Source: Devosia equisanguinis
GTDB lineage: Bacteria > Pseudomonadota > Alphaproteobacteria > Rhizobiales > Hyphomicrobiaceae
DNA: 38,066 bases
Assembly (NCBI GenBank): GCA_945862355.1
Contig: CAMAYR010000012.1
Coordinates: 1 to 38,066, forward strand
Direction: 5' to 3'
The notes under the pieces are model-generated. The model saw only the letters and a list, made by a program, of their open reading frames with translations, did no database searches and was not told where the DNA came from. Made by a program: the position numbers and the translations under genes. The first letter of the stretch is position 1. Every line of letters begins with the position of its first letter. Below, in pieces: positions 24,733-35,214 of this stretch.

Positions 24733-25371
24733 GTGTCGCTGGAGGCTCCGATCGGGCAGATCACATGCGTTCTGGGCCGCAACGGCGTTGGCAAGACATC
24801 ACTGCTGCGAGCGATCGCAGGGCATCAGCCGATCAGCGGCGGCCGCGTCGTCTGGGAAGGCGGGTGCATCGACGGGCTCTCGTCTTATGCGCGTGCGCGG
24901 CGAGGGATCGCGCTTGTGCCGCAGGGGCGCGAGATCTTTCCATTGCTGAGCGTTGCCGAGAACCTCGAGACCGGGTTCGCAACCGCGCGGCGGCGCGACG
25001 CCTCCGTGCTCGACGAGGTGTTCTCTCTCTTCCCGGTCCTGAAGGAGATGCTCGGCCGGCGCGGCGGCGATCTTTCCGGGGGGCAGCAACAGCAACTCGC
25101 CATTGGCCGCGCCCTCGTGATGCGGCCGCGACTACTCATTCTCGATGAGCCTACCGAAGGCATCCAGCCGTCGATCATCAAGGACATCGGACGCGCGATA
25201 GAGTATCTGCGCGGGAAGGGCGAGATGGCCATCCTGCTGGTGGAGCAGTATTTCGATTTCGCCCGCCAGCTCGGAGATCGCTTTGCGCTACTCGAGCGTG
25301 GCGCTATCGTAATGTCCGGTGACCGCGCGGCCTTGCAGGGCGACGATGTTCGACAGCGAATTGCCATCTGA
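24733..25371 (+). CDS. urtE: Urea ABC transporter ATP-binding protein UrtE (main part, after an in-frame stop)
   Basis: This is the uninterrupted remainder of urtE, open from a GTG at 24733 for 212 residues. It keeps every ATPase motif: Walker A GRNGVGKTS starting 15 residues in, Q-loop LVPQGREIFPLLSV, signature LSGGQQQQLAIGRAL, Walker B LLILDEPTEGIQ and H-loop VEQYFDFA. Counted from the ancestral ATG at 24667 the full protein would be 234 residues, the usual UrtE length. What is lost by starting at the GTG is the first beta strand and the A-loop aromatic (Tyr14 in LHYG) that stacks on adenine. GCGAGG sits almost against the GTG, so initiation there would be inefficient. The gene's end overlaps ureD, so its reading may also affect ureD translation. 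Confidence 0.75.
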   Translation: MSLEAPIGQITCVLGRNGVGKTSLLRAIAGHQPISGGRVVWEGGCIDGLSSYARARRGIALVPQGREIFPLLSVAENLETGFATARRRDASVLDEVFSLFPVLKEMLGRRGGDLSGGQQQQLAIGRALVMRPRLLILDEPTEGIQPSIIKDIGRAIEYLRGKGEMAILLVEQYFDFARQLGDRFALLERGAIVMSGDRAALQGDDVRQRIAI

Positions 25372-26191
25372 TGCCCGCGACGACCGCGGCGGTCTCGCGA
25401 AGGTTCGCGGTCGCAGCGAGGTCAATGCTGCGTTCGGCGCGGTTCACGGAGACACTCGCATAGCGCGCATTTTCGAGCGAGGCTCGTTCAGGCTCCGGTT
25501 TCCCAGAGGGCGCGGCTGCGAGGCCGTGCTCATCAACACCGGCGGCGGGATCACTGGCGGCGATCGGCTCGACGTGTCGCTCGAGCTCGGCGTTGGAGCA
25601 ACCGTCGTGGCGACGTCGCAGGCCGCGGAGAAGCTCTATCGCAGCGACGGTGCGGCAGCGCTCATCGCCTTGAGAGCCCGCCTCGGCGACGCTTCGCGGC
25701 TGATGTGGTTGCCGCAAGAGAGCATCCTGTTCGATGGCGCGATCGTGCAGCGCTTGCTCGAGATCGAAATGCCGGCCACAGCCAAGGTCACTGCAGCAGA
25801 GATCCTGACGCTCGGCCGGACCGCGCATGGCGAGCGCATCACGAATGCGAGCTGGCGCGACCGATGGCGGATCATTCGCGATGGGCGGCTGCTGCTCGCG
25901 GAGAACGTTCGCATCGATGGCGCAATCTCGGAGCTGATGGAGCGACCTGCACTAGGCGCCGGCGCGCGCTGCCTCGCGACGCTCGTGCACGTCGCCCCCG
26001 ATGCGGAAGCGCGGCTCGGCGACGTGCGCGATGCGCTCGCCGCAGTCGAGGGTGCTGCGGCCGCCAGCGCGTGGAACGGTATGCTGGTGGCGCGCTTCGC
26101 GGGAACAGAGACGCACAAGACGAGGGCGGCGGTCGCCGCAGCCGTCGTCGCGGCGACCGGCGATGCCATGCCACGCGCCTGGTCATGTTGA
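25346..26191 (+). CDS. ureD: Urease accessory protein UreD (UreH)
   Basis: The 281-residue protein matches UreD, the scaffold that binds apo-urease and recruits UreF and UreG for nickel insertion. Recognisable segments are the [23 protein letters not shown] block (about 53-75), [11 protein letters not shown] and [12 protein letters not shown], followed by [15 protein letters not shown] 25346 has AGGG six bases ahead; a GTG at 25319 is possible but lacks a ribosome site. The gene begins inside the end of urtE, overlapping by 26 bases, which ties the transporter and enzyme halves of the operon together. The last residues are variable, as is normal for the family. Confidence 0.9.
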   Translation: MFDSELPSDARDDRGGLAKVRGRSEVNAAFGAVHGDTRIARIFERGSFRLRFPRGRGCEAVLINTGGGITGGDRLDVSLELGVGATVVATSQAAEKLYRSDGAAALIALRARLGDASRLMWLPQESILFDGAIVQRLLEIEMPATAKVTAAEILTLGRTAHGERITNASWRDRWRIIRDGRLLLAENVRIDGAISELMERPALGAGARCLATLVHVAPDAEARLGDVRDALAAVEGAAAASAWNGMLVARFAGTETHKTRAAVAAAVVAATGDAMPRAWSC

Positions 26192-26210
26192 GAGGGAGGA
26201 CGCTAGCCAG

Positions 26211-26869
26211 ATGCATCTGACGTCGAGAGAGAAGGACAAACTGCTCGTCGCGATGGCAGCGATGGTGGCGCGCCGGCGCCTGGAGCGTGGCGTGAAGCTC
26301 AACTATCCCGAGGCGATCGCGCTGATCACCGACACCGTGATCGAGGGGGCCCGCGACGGCAGGTCCGTCGCCGAGTTGATGGAGGCGGGCGCCCACGTTC
26401 TGACGCCCGAGCAGGTGATGGAAGGTATCGCCGAGATGATCGCGGACGTGCAGGTGGAGGCGACGTTCCCGGACGGCACCAAGCTCGTCACGGTTCACGA
26501 GCCGATCCGCGGCGCGAAGTCTGCGCGCGTGAAGGCCGGCGAGATCATAACGCCCGACGGCGAGATCGAGCTCAACGCCGGCGCGCCGACAGTCACGCTA
26601 GAGGTCGCCAACACTGGCGACCGGCCGATCCAGGTCGGCAGCCACTACCACTTCCACGAGGCCAATCCGGCGCTGCGCTTCGATCGCGAGAAGGCGCGCG
26701 GATATCGTCTCGATATCGCCGCTGGCACCGCAGTCCGCTTCGAGCCCGGCCAGACGCGCGAGGTGTCGCTGGTGCCGCTCGGCGGCAAGCGCGAGGTCTA
26801 TGGCTTCCGCGGCGAGGTGATGGGGAGGCTCGACAGTAAGGGCGGCAAAAAGACCGCGGGAGTGAAGAA

Positions 26870-26873
<4 letters not shown>
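26211..26873 (+). CDS. ureAB: Urease gamma-beta fusion subunit (UreA-UreB)
   Basis: One 220-residue frame carries both small urease subunits. Residues 1-100 are the gamma subunit ([12 protein letters not shown] start, [11 protein letters not shown] at 30-40, [18 protein letters not shown] at 82-99). Residues 109-208 are the beta subunit ([33 protein letters not shown] at 137-156, the family's signature, and [17 protein letters not shown]). A linker of about ten residues joins them, and a Lys/Gly-rich tail follows. Most proteobacteria encode ureA and ureB separately; fused forms are known, for example in Helicobacter. GGGAGGA precedes the ATG at a slightly long distance, and the stop overlaps the ureC start by four bases. 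Confidence 0.93.
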
Positions 26874-28579
<1,706 letters not shown>

Positions 28580-28586
28580 GGTCCAG

Positions 28587-29045
28587 ATGCTGTGCGCGCA
28601 GTCGACATCGCGAGACAAGACGGTCATTCCTTTCGACGTCATCGTGCTGACGCACGAAGAGCGGCACCTGCGTCGGCGGGTGCTGACAATGCAGCATGGC
28701 GACGAAGTGCTCGTCGATCTGCCGCAGGCGAGGGTGCTGGCGCATGGGGAGCGGTTGCTGCTCGAGGACGGCCGGCACATCGAGGTGATCGCCGCCGAGG
28801 AGGACTTGATGGAAGTTCGCGCCAGCCCCGCCGTATCGCTTGCCGAACTCGCCTGGCACATCGGCAACCGCCACTTGCCCGCACAAATCGAGGACAGGCG
28901 TATTCTCTTGCCGCGCGATCACGTCATCCGCGACATGCTGCGTGGCCTCGGCGCTTGGGTGCGAAACGTCAGCGAGCCGTTCGAGCCGGTGCGTGGCGCG
29001 TATCATCGCCACGCGCAACCCCAATTGCGGGAGGATGCATCGTGA
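28587..29045 (+). CDS. ureE: Urease nickel metallochaperone UreE
   Basis: The 152-residue protein has the UreE two-domain layout: an N-terminal peptide-binding domain (about 1-75, with LTHEERHLRRRVLTMQHGDEVLVDLP) and a C-terminal metal-binding domain containing LAWHIGNRHLPAQI, whose GNRH His is the conserved nickel ligand. The C-terminal tail has only a short YHRH, not the long His-rich tail of enterobacterial UreE. It delivers nickel to the UreDFG-urease complex. ATG 28587 follows GAGG with good spacing; the upstream in-frame ATG at 28521 lies inside ureC and is rejected. It is 7 bases after ureC. Confidence 0.92.
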   Translation: MLCAQSTSRDKTVIPFDVIVLTHEERHLRRRVLTMQHGDEVLVDLPQARVLAHGERLLLEDGRHIEVIAAEEDLMEVRASPAVSLAELAWHIGNRHLPAQIEDRRILLPRDHVIRDMLRGLGAWVRNVSEPFEPVRGAYHRHAQPQLREDAS

Positions 29046-29746
29046 GCCCCGGCGTGCGCGAAGCGACGCATTCCAGATTTTCGCTCGAGTTGCATTTGTG
29101 GCTGTCGCCGTCTTTTCCCGTCGGAAGCTTTGCTTACAGCCACGGTCTGGAATGGGCAGTCGGCGGCGGCAGGGTGCATGATCGGGCATCGGCTGCGGCG
29201 TGGCTCGCGGATCTCGTGGCGCATGGCGCACCGAGAAACGACGCCATCATCCTGGCTCATGCCTGGCGGGCTGCCGAGGTGGGACAATCTGACGATATCG
29301 TCGAGATCAACGATCTCGCGTTGGCGATGGCTGGCTCGCGCGAACGCCTCCTCGAGACTGCGATGCAAGGCAATGCGTTCATGGCAACGGTGCTTGCTGC
29401 GTGGGCAGACGAAGCCATTGCCGGCCTGCGTAGCGCAGTCGTGGGCGACGTCGCCTATCCGGTCGCGGTTGGTCTGGCGGCAGGCGCCCGCGGGATCGAG
29501 ATGCGCTCGACGATATGCGCGTTCGCCGCGGCGCAGATGCAGACGCTCGCCTCCGCGCTCGTAAGGCTCGCCGCTATCGGGCAGACGGATGCGCAGATGG
29601 TTCTGGCCGCACTCACGCCAGCAATATCATCGCTCGCCGACGAGGCGCCAAGCATCACGCTGGGCGAGCTGGGCGGCGCCGCATTCATGTCTGACATCGC
29701 CGCACTGGCGCACGAGACGCAGGAGACGAGGTTGTTCAGGTCATGA
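29042..29746 (+). CDS. ureF: Urease accessory protein UreF
   Basis: The 234-residue, mostly helical protein matches UreF by the segments [24 protein letters not shown] (about 16-39), [20 protein letters not shown] and [14 protein letters not shown]. UreF bridges UreD and UreG and gates GTP-dependent nickel transfer. The start is a GTG at 29042 overlapping the ureE stop (GTGA), with GGGAGGA seven bases before; a longer frame reaching back to 28592 is only the antiphase shadow of ureE. The gene ends in a four-base overlap with ureG. Confidence 0.9.
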   Translation: MSPGVREATHSRFSLELHLWLSPSFPVGSFAYSHGLEWAVGGGRVHDRASAAAWLADLVAHGAPRNDAIILAHAWRAAEVGQSDDIVEINDLALAMAGSRERLLETAMQGNAFMATVLAAWADEAIAGLRSAVVGDVAYPVAVGLAAGARGIEMRSTICAFAAAQMQTLASALVRLAAIGQTDAQMVLAALTPAISSLADEAPSITLGELGGAAFMSDIAALAHETQETRLFRS

Positions 29747-30369
29747 GGGCGAGCCACAACGGACCACTTCGCGTCGGCATCGGCGGGCCTGTCGGCGCGG
29801 GCAAGACGGCTCTGGTCGAGGCACTGTGCAAGCGGCTGCGCGACGAATTCAGCATCGTCGCGATCACCAACGACATTTATACACTGGAGGATGCGCAGAT
29901 CCTGACGAGGTCGGGAGCGCTTCCGCCGGAGCGGATCATGGGCGTGGAGACCGGCGGGTGTCCGCACACAGCGGTCCGCGAGGACTGCTCGCTCAATCTC
30001 GCCGCCGTCGCGACGATGACCGCGCGATTTCCCGATGCGGAGATCGTGCTCATCGAATCGGGCGGGGACAATCTGGCAGCGATGTTCTCGCCGGAGCTCG
30101 CCGACCTCGCGATATTCGTGATCGACGTCGCGCAAGGCGAGAAGATCCCGCGCAAGGGCGGCCCCGGGATCACGCGCTCCGACCTTCTCGTGATCAACAA
30201 GACGGATTTGGCGCCGCACGTCGGTGCGCGGCTCGATGTAATGCGGGAGGACACGAAGAAAGCGCGCGGCGTCCGTCCGTTCGTGCTTTCCAATCTCAAG
30301 ACAGGCGACGGCCTGGAAGAGATCGTCGCGTTTATTCTCCGGCGCGGCGGTTTGCAGGATTCCCGTTGA
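29743..30369 (+). CDS. ureG: Urease accessory GTPase UreG
   Basis: The 208-residue SIMIBI-class GTPase has the P-loop [10 protein letters not shown] at 14-23, the nickel-binding Cys73-Pro74-His75 motif, the switch region [17 protein letters not shown] and the guanine-specificity NKTD (VINKTDLA). It hydrolyses GTP to power nickel delivery into urease. The start overlaps the ureF stop (ATGA). It is the last gene of the urt-ure unit; the following sequence holds a convergent decayed gene and no obvious terminator. Confidence 0.95.
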   Translation: MRASHNGPLRVGIGGPVGAGKTALVEALCKRLRDEFSIVAITNDIYTLEDAQILTRSGALPPERIMGVETGGCPHTAVREDCSLNLAAVATMTARFPDAEIVLIESGGDNLAAMFSPELADLAIFVIDVAQGEKIPRKGGPGITRSDLLVINKTDLAPHVGARLDVMREDTKKARGVRPFVLSNLKTGDGLEEIVAFILRRGGLQDSR

Positions 30370-30374
30370 GCGCC

Positions 30375-31148
30375 CTACAACCTGGACAGCCTGGGCATCA
30401 CCTCGTTGGCGAACAGACTTTGGGAGCGCAGCGCGCCCGGCGTGCGCAGACGGTCGGTGAAATCCTCGTAACCGGGCTTGTTGCGCAGTCAGTTGAGGTT
30501 GGCGAGGTGGAACTCGGCGGGGTTCCCGGCAAGGCGGTGGGCGTCGGCGTCGGTGTCGGCGAAGACGACCTGGCGGAGGCAGCCGAGAGCGGTGCCGCCT
30601 CGAACGTCGCAAGGTTCTCGGCCGCCATCCGCGTCGTTCCGTTGGCGGTGACGTGCATTCCCTGCTCACCGGCCGATGTGGAGCCCGTCTCGTTCGACGA
30701 GCCGCACCAGAAGGCGGGATAGGGCTTCTGAAGCGGCTTCAGAGCCAGCGGCACATCCTCGCAGGCGAAGGTCTCGCCGCCGGCGAGCCCGGCGAGGATG
30801 CACTTGTAGGCGTCGATGAAGAGGTCGCGGGATTCGTCGGAGGCGATCTTTCGATAATCGAGCTCGAACGGTGAGGCGCCGCGGCCAACGCCGACTTCGA
30901 GCCGTCCATGGCTCAAGTGATCGAGTATGCAGATCTCCTCGATCATTTTGAGCGGAGAGGTCAGGGTCGGGAGACAGACCAGGGGGCCGATCTTGATGCG
31001 GCTGGTCTCGCGGGCGAGTGCGCCCAGGAGAACCCCCGGCACCGGCACCATGTTGATCGGTGAGCAATGATGCTCAGCCAGTTGGATGGCGGAGAAGCGC
31101 GCGCGGTCGGCCGGCGTCCTCGATGTGATCGAACAAGCCGACTTGCAT
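30375..31148 (-). pseudogene. Decayed LLM-class flavin-dependent oxidoreductase
   Basis: Read leftward, an ATG at 31148 with GGGGGAGG upstream begins MQVGLFDHIEDAGRP, a typical start of luciferase-like monooxygenases, but this frame ends after 24 codons. A second frame then carries AIQLAEHHCSPINMVPVPG, IEEICILDHLSHGRLEVGVG and FELDYRKIASDESRDLFIDA, the family core. About 20 residues expected between the two pieces are missing. Near 30600 the homology shifts again into a third frame (VFADTDADAHRLA... and RNKPGYEDFTDRLRTPGA), with a TGA inside it and a final TAG at 30375. Two frameshifts, a deletion and a nonsense codon make it a clear pseudogene. It converges on ureG. The intact enzyme would have used FMNH2 or F420 on an unknown substrate. 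Confidence 0.8.
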
Positions 31149-31370
31149 GAGCCTCCCCCGATGGATCGGGGGGGAAATGGTGTTTGGCGGCAACTTTAAG
31201 GGGAATTCGCGTCTCGAGCCACTGCAACTCGATCGCGAGAAAGCATGGCAGAAAGGCGGCTGCAGTCCGCCGGCTTGCCTTGCTGCGCAGTTTCGCATAA
31301 CTGGGGCGAATAGGGCTCGCGGCGCTTGCCGCCGCATCAGTGCCCCGCCACCTATCCTCAGAGGCTGAAA

Positions 31371-31556
31371 ATGGCAGACAAGGCCGCGCGCTCGCCGCGC
31401 AACATCGAGACGCGCAAGAAGAAAGCCAGCCGGGTCATCCCTCGCGCGAAGGTCACGCGGGTTCAGGGTAACACGGCCGCCGCCCGCAAACGTCTTAAGA
31501 AGATGTCTGGCATTGCCCGGGCGACAAAGGCGAAGGCTACCGCAGCCAAGGCCTGA
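31371..31556 (+). CDS. Small Lys/Ala-rich basic protein, hypothetical
   Basis: A 61-residue frame starts at ATG 31371 with AGAGG eight to nine bases upstream. About a third of the residues are Lys or Arg, with the rest mostly Ala, Ser and Thr, and the C-terminus is a low-complexity KAKATAAKA tail. This composition resembles histone H1-like or other nucleic-acid-binding tails, but no family is recognised. It lies between two pseudogenes, so it may be a survivor, a remnant or a chance frame. Confidence 0.5.
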   Translation: MADKAARSPRNIETRKKKASRVIPRAKVTRVQGNTAAARKRLKKMSGIARATKAKATAAKA

Positions 31557-31711
31557 AGTTTATCGTGTCGACGCGCCACGGGCGCCGCTTCGGCCGCCAC
31601 GTCTGGCGAAGTCGGACGGCGGCTGCGCTTCCGGCTGCGCTTCTGCCCCGGAGCCGATAACGGACCATAGGCAGTGCCAGAGAGAAGTAGCGGAACCGGC
31701 GACATCTGCCG

Positions 31712-32096
31712 GGCAGCTTCCACTTTGTCCGCTGGCGCCGGTGCTCTCGCGGATGGCTGGGCGCGTTTTCGATTTCGGCGGCACGGCTCTGCCCTCCGGT
31801 GCCATGATCGTCATGCCCGATTTGGCAGTACATCAGGATCGCAAGTTGTGGACCGATCCCGGCCGCTTCGGTTCTGATCGCTTCCTTACGCAATCCGAGG
31901 CGAATCGCAGTTGATGCCGTTCGGAACCGGACCGCGCACCTGCATCTGGACGGCATTCGCGATGATCGAGGCGACGGTCATCCTGGCGACCCTGGTGCGC
32001 GAGGCGCGCTTCGCATGTGACGGCCGCAACGTTCCAGAGCCCTGGAGCCGTGCAAAATTGCAGCCTCGGGGTGGCTGCCGCTTCGCTTGGCGATGA
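31712..32096 (+). pseudogene. C-terminal remnant of a cytochrome P450
   Basis: One frame to the stop at 31912-31914 reads like the P450 region before the haem loop: PVLSRMAGRVFDFGG, LPSGAMIVMPDLAVHQDRKLW and DPGRFGSDRFL. A second frame, starting at about 31911, continues with MPFGTGPRTCIW and AFAMIEATVILATLVREARF, the haem-binding Cys loop and the following helix L. The two pieces are one protein broken by a frameshift. The loop motif FGxGxRxCxG has Trp in place of the last Gly. The N-terminal three quarters of a P450 are absent. It lies with the other pseudogene downstream of the urease genes. Confidence 0.75.
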
Positions 32097-32453
32097 TCGA
32101 CGGGGCCGCCAGGGCCAGACAGCAGCCCACTGCGCGCGCCGTGTCGGCAACGAGTTCAGATCTATCCGTGCTCGGCCTGCTGAAACGACGTTTCATACTA
32201 ACGTATTAGTCGGGACTCCCGGATTGCGCATTTCGCTCGCGAAAATGGCGAATCGAGTGGCCAAAACGTGCGCTGGCAAGGCAGGCGTTAGTCGAAAGTA
32301 AGGCTGGGCGATCCTTACCGAACCCTTACAGAGTTCTCCAAGTGTCAGGCAACAGGCGGTCTATGACCGCTCGCTGCCAACCTTCGTGCGTTGAAGTCCG
32401 AAGCGACGGCGCAACCGCCGCGATTCACCGGGAGAGGAGCCAAGGAGAGAGCC
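32097..32453. other. Intergenic region with palindromes before the symporter genes
   Basis: No confident gene is seen in these 357 bases. A perfect palindrome TGAAACG-A-CGTTTCA (32181-32195) is followed at once by ACTAA-CGTA-TTAGT (32197-32210). A minus-strand frame starting MKRRFSRPSTDRSELVADTA at about 32196 could be the start of a decayed gene, but it has no recognisable domain. The rest probably contains the symporter promoter. Confidence 0.45.
32181..32210. promoter_or_regulatory. Two adjoining dyads, candidate operator
   Basis: TGAAACGACGTTTCA is a perfect 7-base inverted repeat around one base. The adjoining ACTAACGTATTAGT has 5-base inverted arms. Paired dyads of this sort are typical repressor sites. 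They lie 244 bases before the symporter small-subunit gene and between it and the P450 remnant, so the controlled gene is uncertain. Confidence 0.35.
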
Positions 32454-32714
32454 ATGCAACAAGATAGTAGTGGTGAAAGGCACTGGGCGCGAACCAGTAC
32501 CTTGATGTGGATCATGCTCGCGCTGTGGTTCTTCTTCAGCTTCGTCATCCACTTCTTCGTCGGATCGCTCAATCAGATCAAGCTTCTCGGCTTCCCTCTC
32601 GGCTTTTACATGGCCGCGCAGGGTTCGCTGATCGTTTTCGTGGCGATGCTGTTCTGGTTCGCGAAAGCCCAGGACAAGATCGATCGCGAAGAAGGCTTTG
32701 CGGAAGACGAGTGA
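32454..32714 (+). CDS. Small subunit of a Na+/solute symporter (DUF4212-type)
   Basis: The 86-residue protein has two membrane helices (about 17-38 and 50-70) and a charged C-terminus. WIMLALWFFFSFVIHFFV and the second helix, GFPLGFYMAAQGSLIVFV, are typical of the DUF4212 family, which is encoded just before large sodium/solute symporters and is thought to be their accessory subunit. AAGGAGAG sits at good spacing before the ATG. The symporter gene begins 12 bases after its stop, so the two are surely co-transcribed. Confidence 0.88.
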   Translation: MQQDSSGERHWARTSTLMWIMLALWFFFSFVIHFFVGSLNQIKLLGFPLGFYMAAQGSLIVFVAMLFWFAKAQDKIDREEGFAEDE

Positions 32715-32725
32715 GGGGGAAGCCA

Positions 32726-34726
32726 ATGTCATCAGAAGCCAAGGGTGGTGATTTCACCTCCAATCTCGGTCGGGTCTATGCGCTCTACACTGGAGGCTTC
32801 TTTGCCTTCGTGTTGCTCATGTATATCTGCGAGTTGTCAGGGGTGCCGCCGGTCTACATCGGCTACATGTTCGTCGCGTTCACGATCGGCGTCTATGCGC
32901 TGATCGGCATCCTGTCGCGCACGATGCAGGTGTCTGAATACTACGTCGCCGGCCGAAAGGTTCCGGCGTTCTACAACGGCATGGCGACGGCGGCCGACTG
33001 GATGTCTGCCGCATCGTTTATCGGTATGGCCGGCACGCTCTACGCCCTAGGCTACGACGGGCTTGCCTTTATCCTGGGATGGACCGGCGGTTACGTGCTG
33101 GTGGCGATCCTGATCGCGCCGTTCCTGCGCAAGTTCGGCGCCTATACCGTGCCGGACTTCCTGGCAGCACGGTACGAGGGCAACGCCGCGCGCATTTGCG
33201 GGATCATCGTTCTGATGGCCTGCTCGTTTACCTACGTCGTCGCCCAGATCGTCGGCACTGGCCTGATCGGCGCTCGCCTGCTGGGTATGCCGTTCGAGTT
33301 CGCGGTGTTCGTCGGCCTCGTCGGCATTCTCGTGTGCTCGATGCTCGGCGGCATGCGGGCGGTGACCTGGACCCAGGTCGCCCAGTACATCGTGCTGATC
33401 ATCGCCTACCTCATTCCAGTGGTGATCCTGTCGACCCAGAAATTCGGCATTCCGGTGCCGCAGCTCACTTACGGCAGCGTTCTTTCCGAGATCGCCGCCA
33501 AGGAAGCCTTGCTCAACATTCCGGCTGCCGCCCTGCATGTCGCGCCGTTCACCCGGTACGACCCACTGAACTTCTTCGGCCTTATCTTGTGCCTCATGGT
33601 GGGTACCGCCTCTTTGCCGCACGTTCTTATGCGCTACTTCACCACCCCATCGGTGCGTGAGGCGCGCACGTCGGTGGCCTGGACGCTGCTGTTCATCTTC
33701 ATCCTCTACTTCACGGCCCCGGCCTACGCCGCGTTCGCGAAGCTCGAAATTTACACCAACGTGCTGGGACAGCCCCTGTCGACGGTGTTCACGAGCGAAA
33801 GCCTCTCGTGGATGCGGTCGTACGGTAGGCCGGGACTGGCGCTGGTGCAGCTCTGCGGTGCTCCTATCGACACGCTGCAGGCGACCATTGCGGCCTGCGG
33901 CAAGCTCACGCCGGCGATCGCCAACCTGTCCGAGGCGACACCGATCGCGCACCGGATGTTTTCGATCGCGCCCGATGGCATCGTGATCTCGACGCCCGAA
34001 ATCGCGGGGCTGCCGTATGTCGTCGCCGGCCTCGTTGCCGCCGGCGGTCTTGCGGCGGCGCTCTCGACCGCGGACGGGCTGCTGCTCGCGATCGCCAACG
34101 CGCTCAGCCACGACGTCTACTACAAGATGGTCAACAAGAACGCCACGACGGCTCGCCGTCTGGTCGTCGCGCGCGTCCTGCTGTTCGTCGTGGCCATCCT
34201 GGCGGCCTTCGTCGCATCGACGCGGCCTGACGATATCGTCGCGATGGTCGCCTGGGCGTTCTCGCTGGCTGCAGCTGGCCTGTTCCCGGCACTAGTGCTC
34301 GGGATCTGGTCCAAGCGTGTCAACAAGTACGGCGCCGTGTGCGGTATCCTGGCCGGGTTCTTCGCGACCCTCTTCTACCTGGTGATCACGCGGTACTACC
34401 CGTGGATCGGCGTCGAGTACTTCGGCATGTACTCGAACGTGAACCCTGTGACGGGGGCCAACCTGGTCGACGTCGTCAAGCTCAAGGCGGAGAACGCGGC
34501 TCTCTACTTCCAGAACGTCGTCGCCGTCTCCCATCCGATGGCGAACCGCGTCGGCTACTTCAGTGTGGCAAACATCTCGGCGGGCCTGTTCGGCCTGCCG
34601 GTCGGCTTCATCGTCATGTACCTCGTGTCGCTGGTCACTCCGGCGCCGTCGAAGGAACTGCAGAACTTCATCGACGAAGTTCGCCGTCCGCGCGGCAAGC
34701 AGATGATGGAAGAGAAGACGAGCTGA
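32726..34726 (+). CDS. Sodium/solute symporter large subunit (SSS family, acetate-permease-like)
   Basis: The 666-residue membrane protein has about 13-14 helices and belongs to the sodium:solute symporter family, closest in pattern to the subfamily that travels with DUF4212 proteins and is related to acetate permease ActP. Landmarks are SEYYVAGRKVPAFYNGMATAADWMSAASF (about 71-100), FLAARYEGN, LGGMRAVTWTQVAQY and AALSTADGLLLAIANALSHD. A long insert of about 100 residues between helices (about 345-430, IYTNVLGQPLSTVF...) is usual for this subfamily. GAGGGGGAAG precedes the ATG. The likely substrate is a short monocarboxylate, which is inferred. A strong terminator follows at 34760. Confidence 0.9.
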   Translation: MSSEAKGGDFTSNLGRVYALYTGGFFAFVLLMYICELSGVPPVYIGYMFVAFTIGVYALIGILSRTMQVSEYYVAGRKVPAFYNGMATAADWMSAASFIGMAGTLYALGYDGLAFILGWTGGYVLVAILIAPFLRKFGAYTVPDFLAARYEGNAARICGIIVLMACSFTYVVAQIVGTGLIGARLLGMPFEFAVFVGLVGILVCSMLGGMRAVTWTQVAQYIVLIIAYLIPVVILSTQKFGIPVPQLTYGSVLSEIAAKEALLNIPAAALHVAPFTRYDPLNFFGLILCLMVGTASLPHVLMRYFTTPSVREARTSVAWTLLFIFILYFTAPAYAAFAKLEIYTNVLGQPLSTVFTSESLSWMRSYGRPGLALVQLCGAPIDTLQATIAACGKLTPAIANLSEATPIAHRMFSIAPDGIVISTPEIAGLPYVVAGLVAAGGLAAALSTADGLLLAIANALSHDVYYKMVNKNATTARRLVVARVLLFVVAILAAFVASTRPDDIVAMVAWAFSLAAAGLFPALVLGIWSKRVNKYGAVCGILAGFFATLFYLVITRYYPWIGVEYFGMYSNVNPVTGANLVDVVKLKAENAALYFQNVVAVSHPMANRVGYFSVANISAGLFGLPVGFIVMYLVSLVTPAPSKELQNFIDEVRRPRGKQMMEEKTS

Positions 34727-34759
34727 TCGCGGATCGCCGTCTGCGATATCGGAACCGCG

Positions 34760-34788
34760 AGAGGGCAGGGCAGTTCGCCTTGCCCTCT
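34760..34788 (+). terminator. Terminator after the symporter operon
   Basis: AGAGGGCAGGGC (34760-34771) pairs with GCCTTGCCCTCT (34777-34788), a 12-pair stem with one G-T, around a 5-base loop. It lies 34 bases after the symporter stop. The following sequence is T-rich only in part. Confidence 0.65.
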
Positions 34789-34912
34789 TGCATTTGGCCC
34801 TCATTCTTCTTTTTGCCCTGAACGGAAACCGCCTCTTGCGGCGTGCGAAGCTCTGGCGCACAACTCAGGCCACGTCTACTCCCGACAAATGCGAGCGTCA
34901 TGACGTCACCCA

Positions 34913-35209
34913 ATGATCGATAGCTTCTGGACCTTTCAGGTTCCCAACCTGCTGATCGCGATGGCGATGTACAGCGTGCTCGCCCGCTTCGTGTTGTCGC
35001 TGATCTTTCCGATCGGCAGCGACGTGGTCATCATGCGCGTGTTCGAACAGGTGACCGAGCCCGTCGTGCGGCCGGTGCGGGCAATGACGCCGCAGATCGT
35101 GCCCGAGCGCGTGATCTACCTGTTCACTTGTCTGTGGCTGTTTGCACTGCGCATAGGGCTCTATATCGTGATGCGCATGTACGGCCTCGTTCCATCGATC
35201 GCAGGGTGA
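34913..35209 (+). CDS. YggT-like small membrane protein
   Basis: The 98-residue protein has two hydrophobic segments (about 10-32 and 66-90) separated by a loop containing VTEPVVRPVRAMTP, which matches the YggT-family LTEPxLRPIRxxxP motif. YggT proteins are small inner-membrane proteins, some implicated in osmotic shock tolerance or cell-division scaffolding; function is otherwise unsettled. The ATG has no clear ribosome site and sits just after a TGACGTCA palindrome. The next gene starts 5 bases after its stop. Confidence 0.7.
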   Translation: MIDSFWTFQVPNLLIAMAMYSVLARFVLSLIFPIGSDVVIMRVFEQVTEPVVRPVRAMTPQIVPERVIYLFTCLWLFALRIGLYIVMRMYGLVPSIAG

Positions 35210-35214
35210 CTACC

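Noticed and set aside
25319-25345. GTG at 25319 as ureD start
   Set aside because: No ribosome site; ATG 25346 has AGGG at good spacing and gives the usual UreD length.
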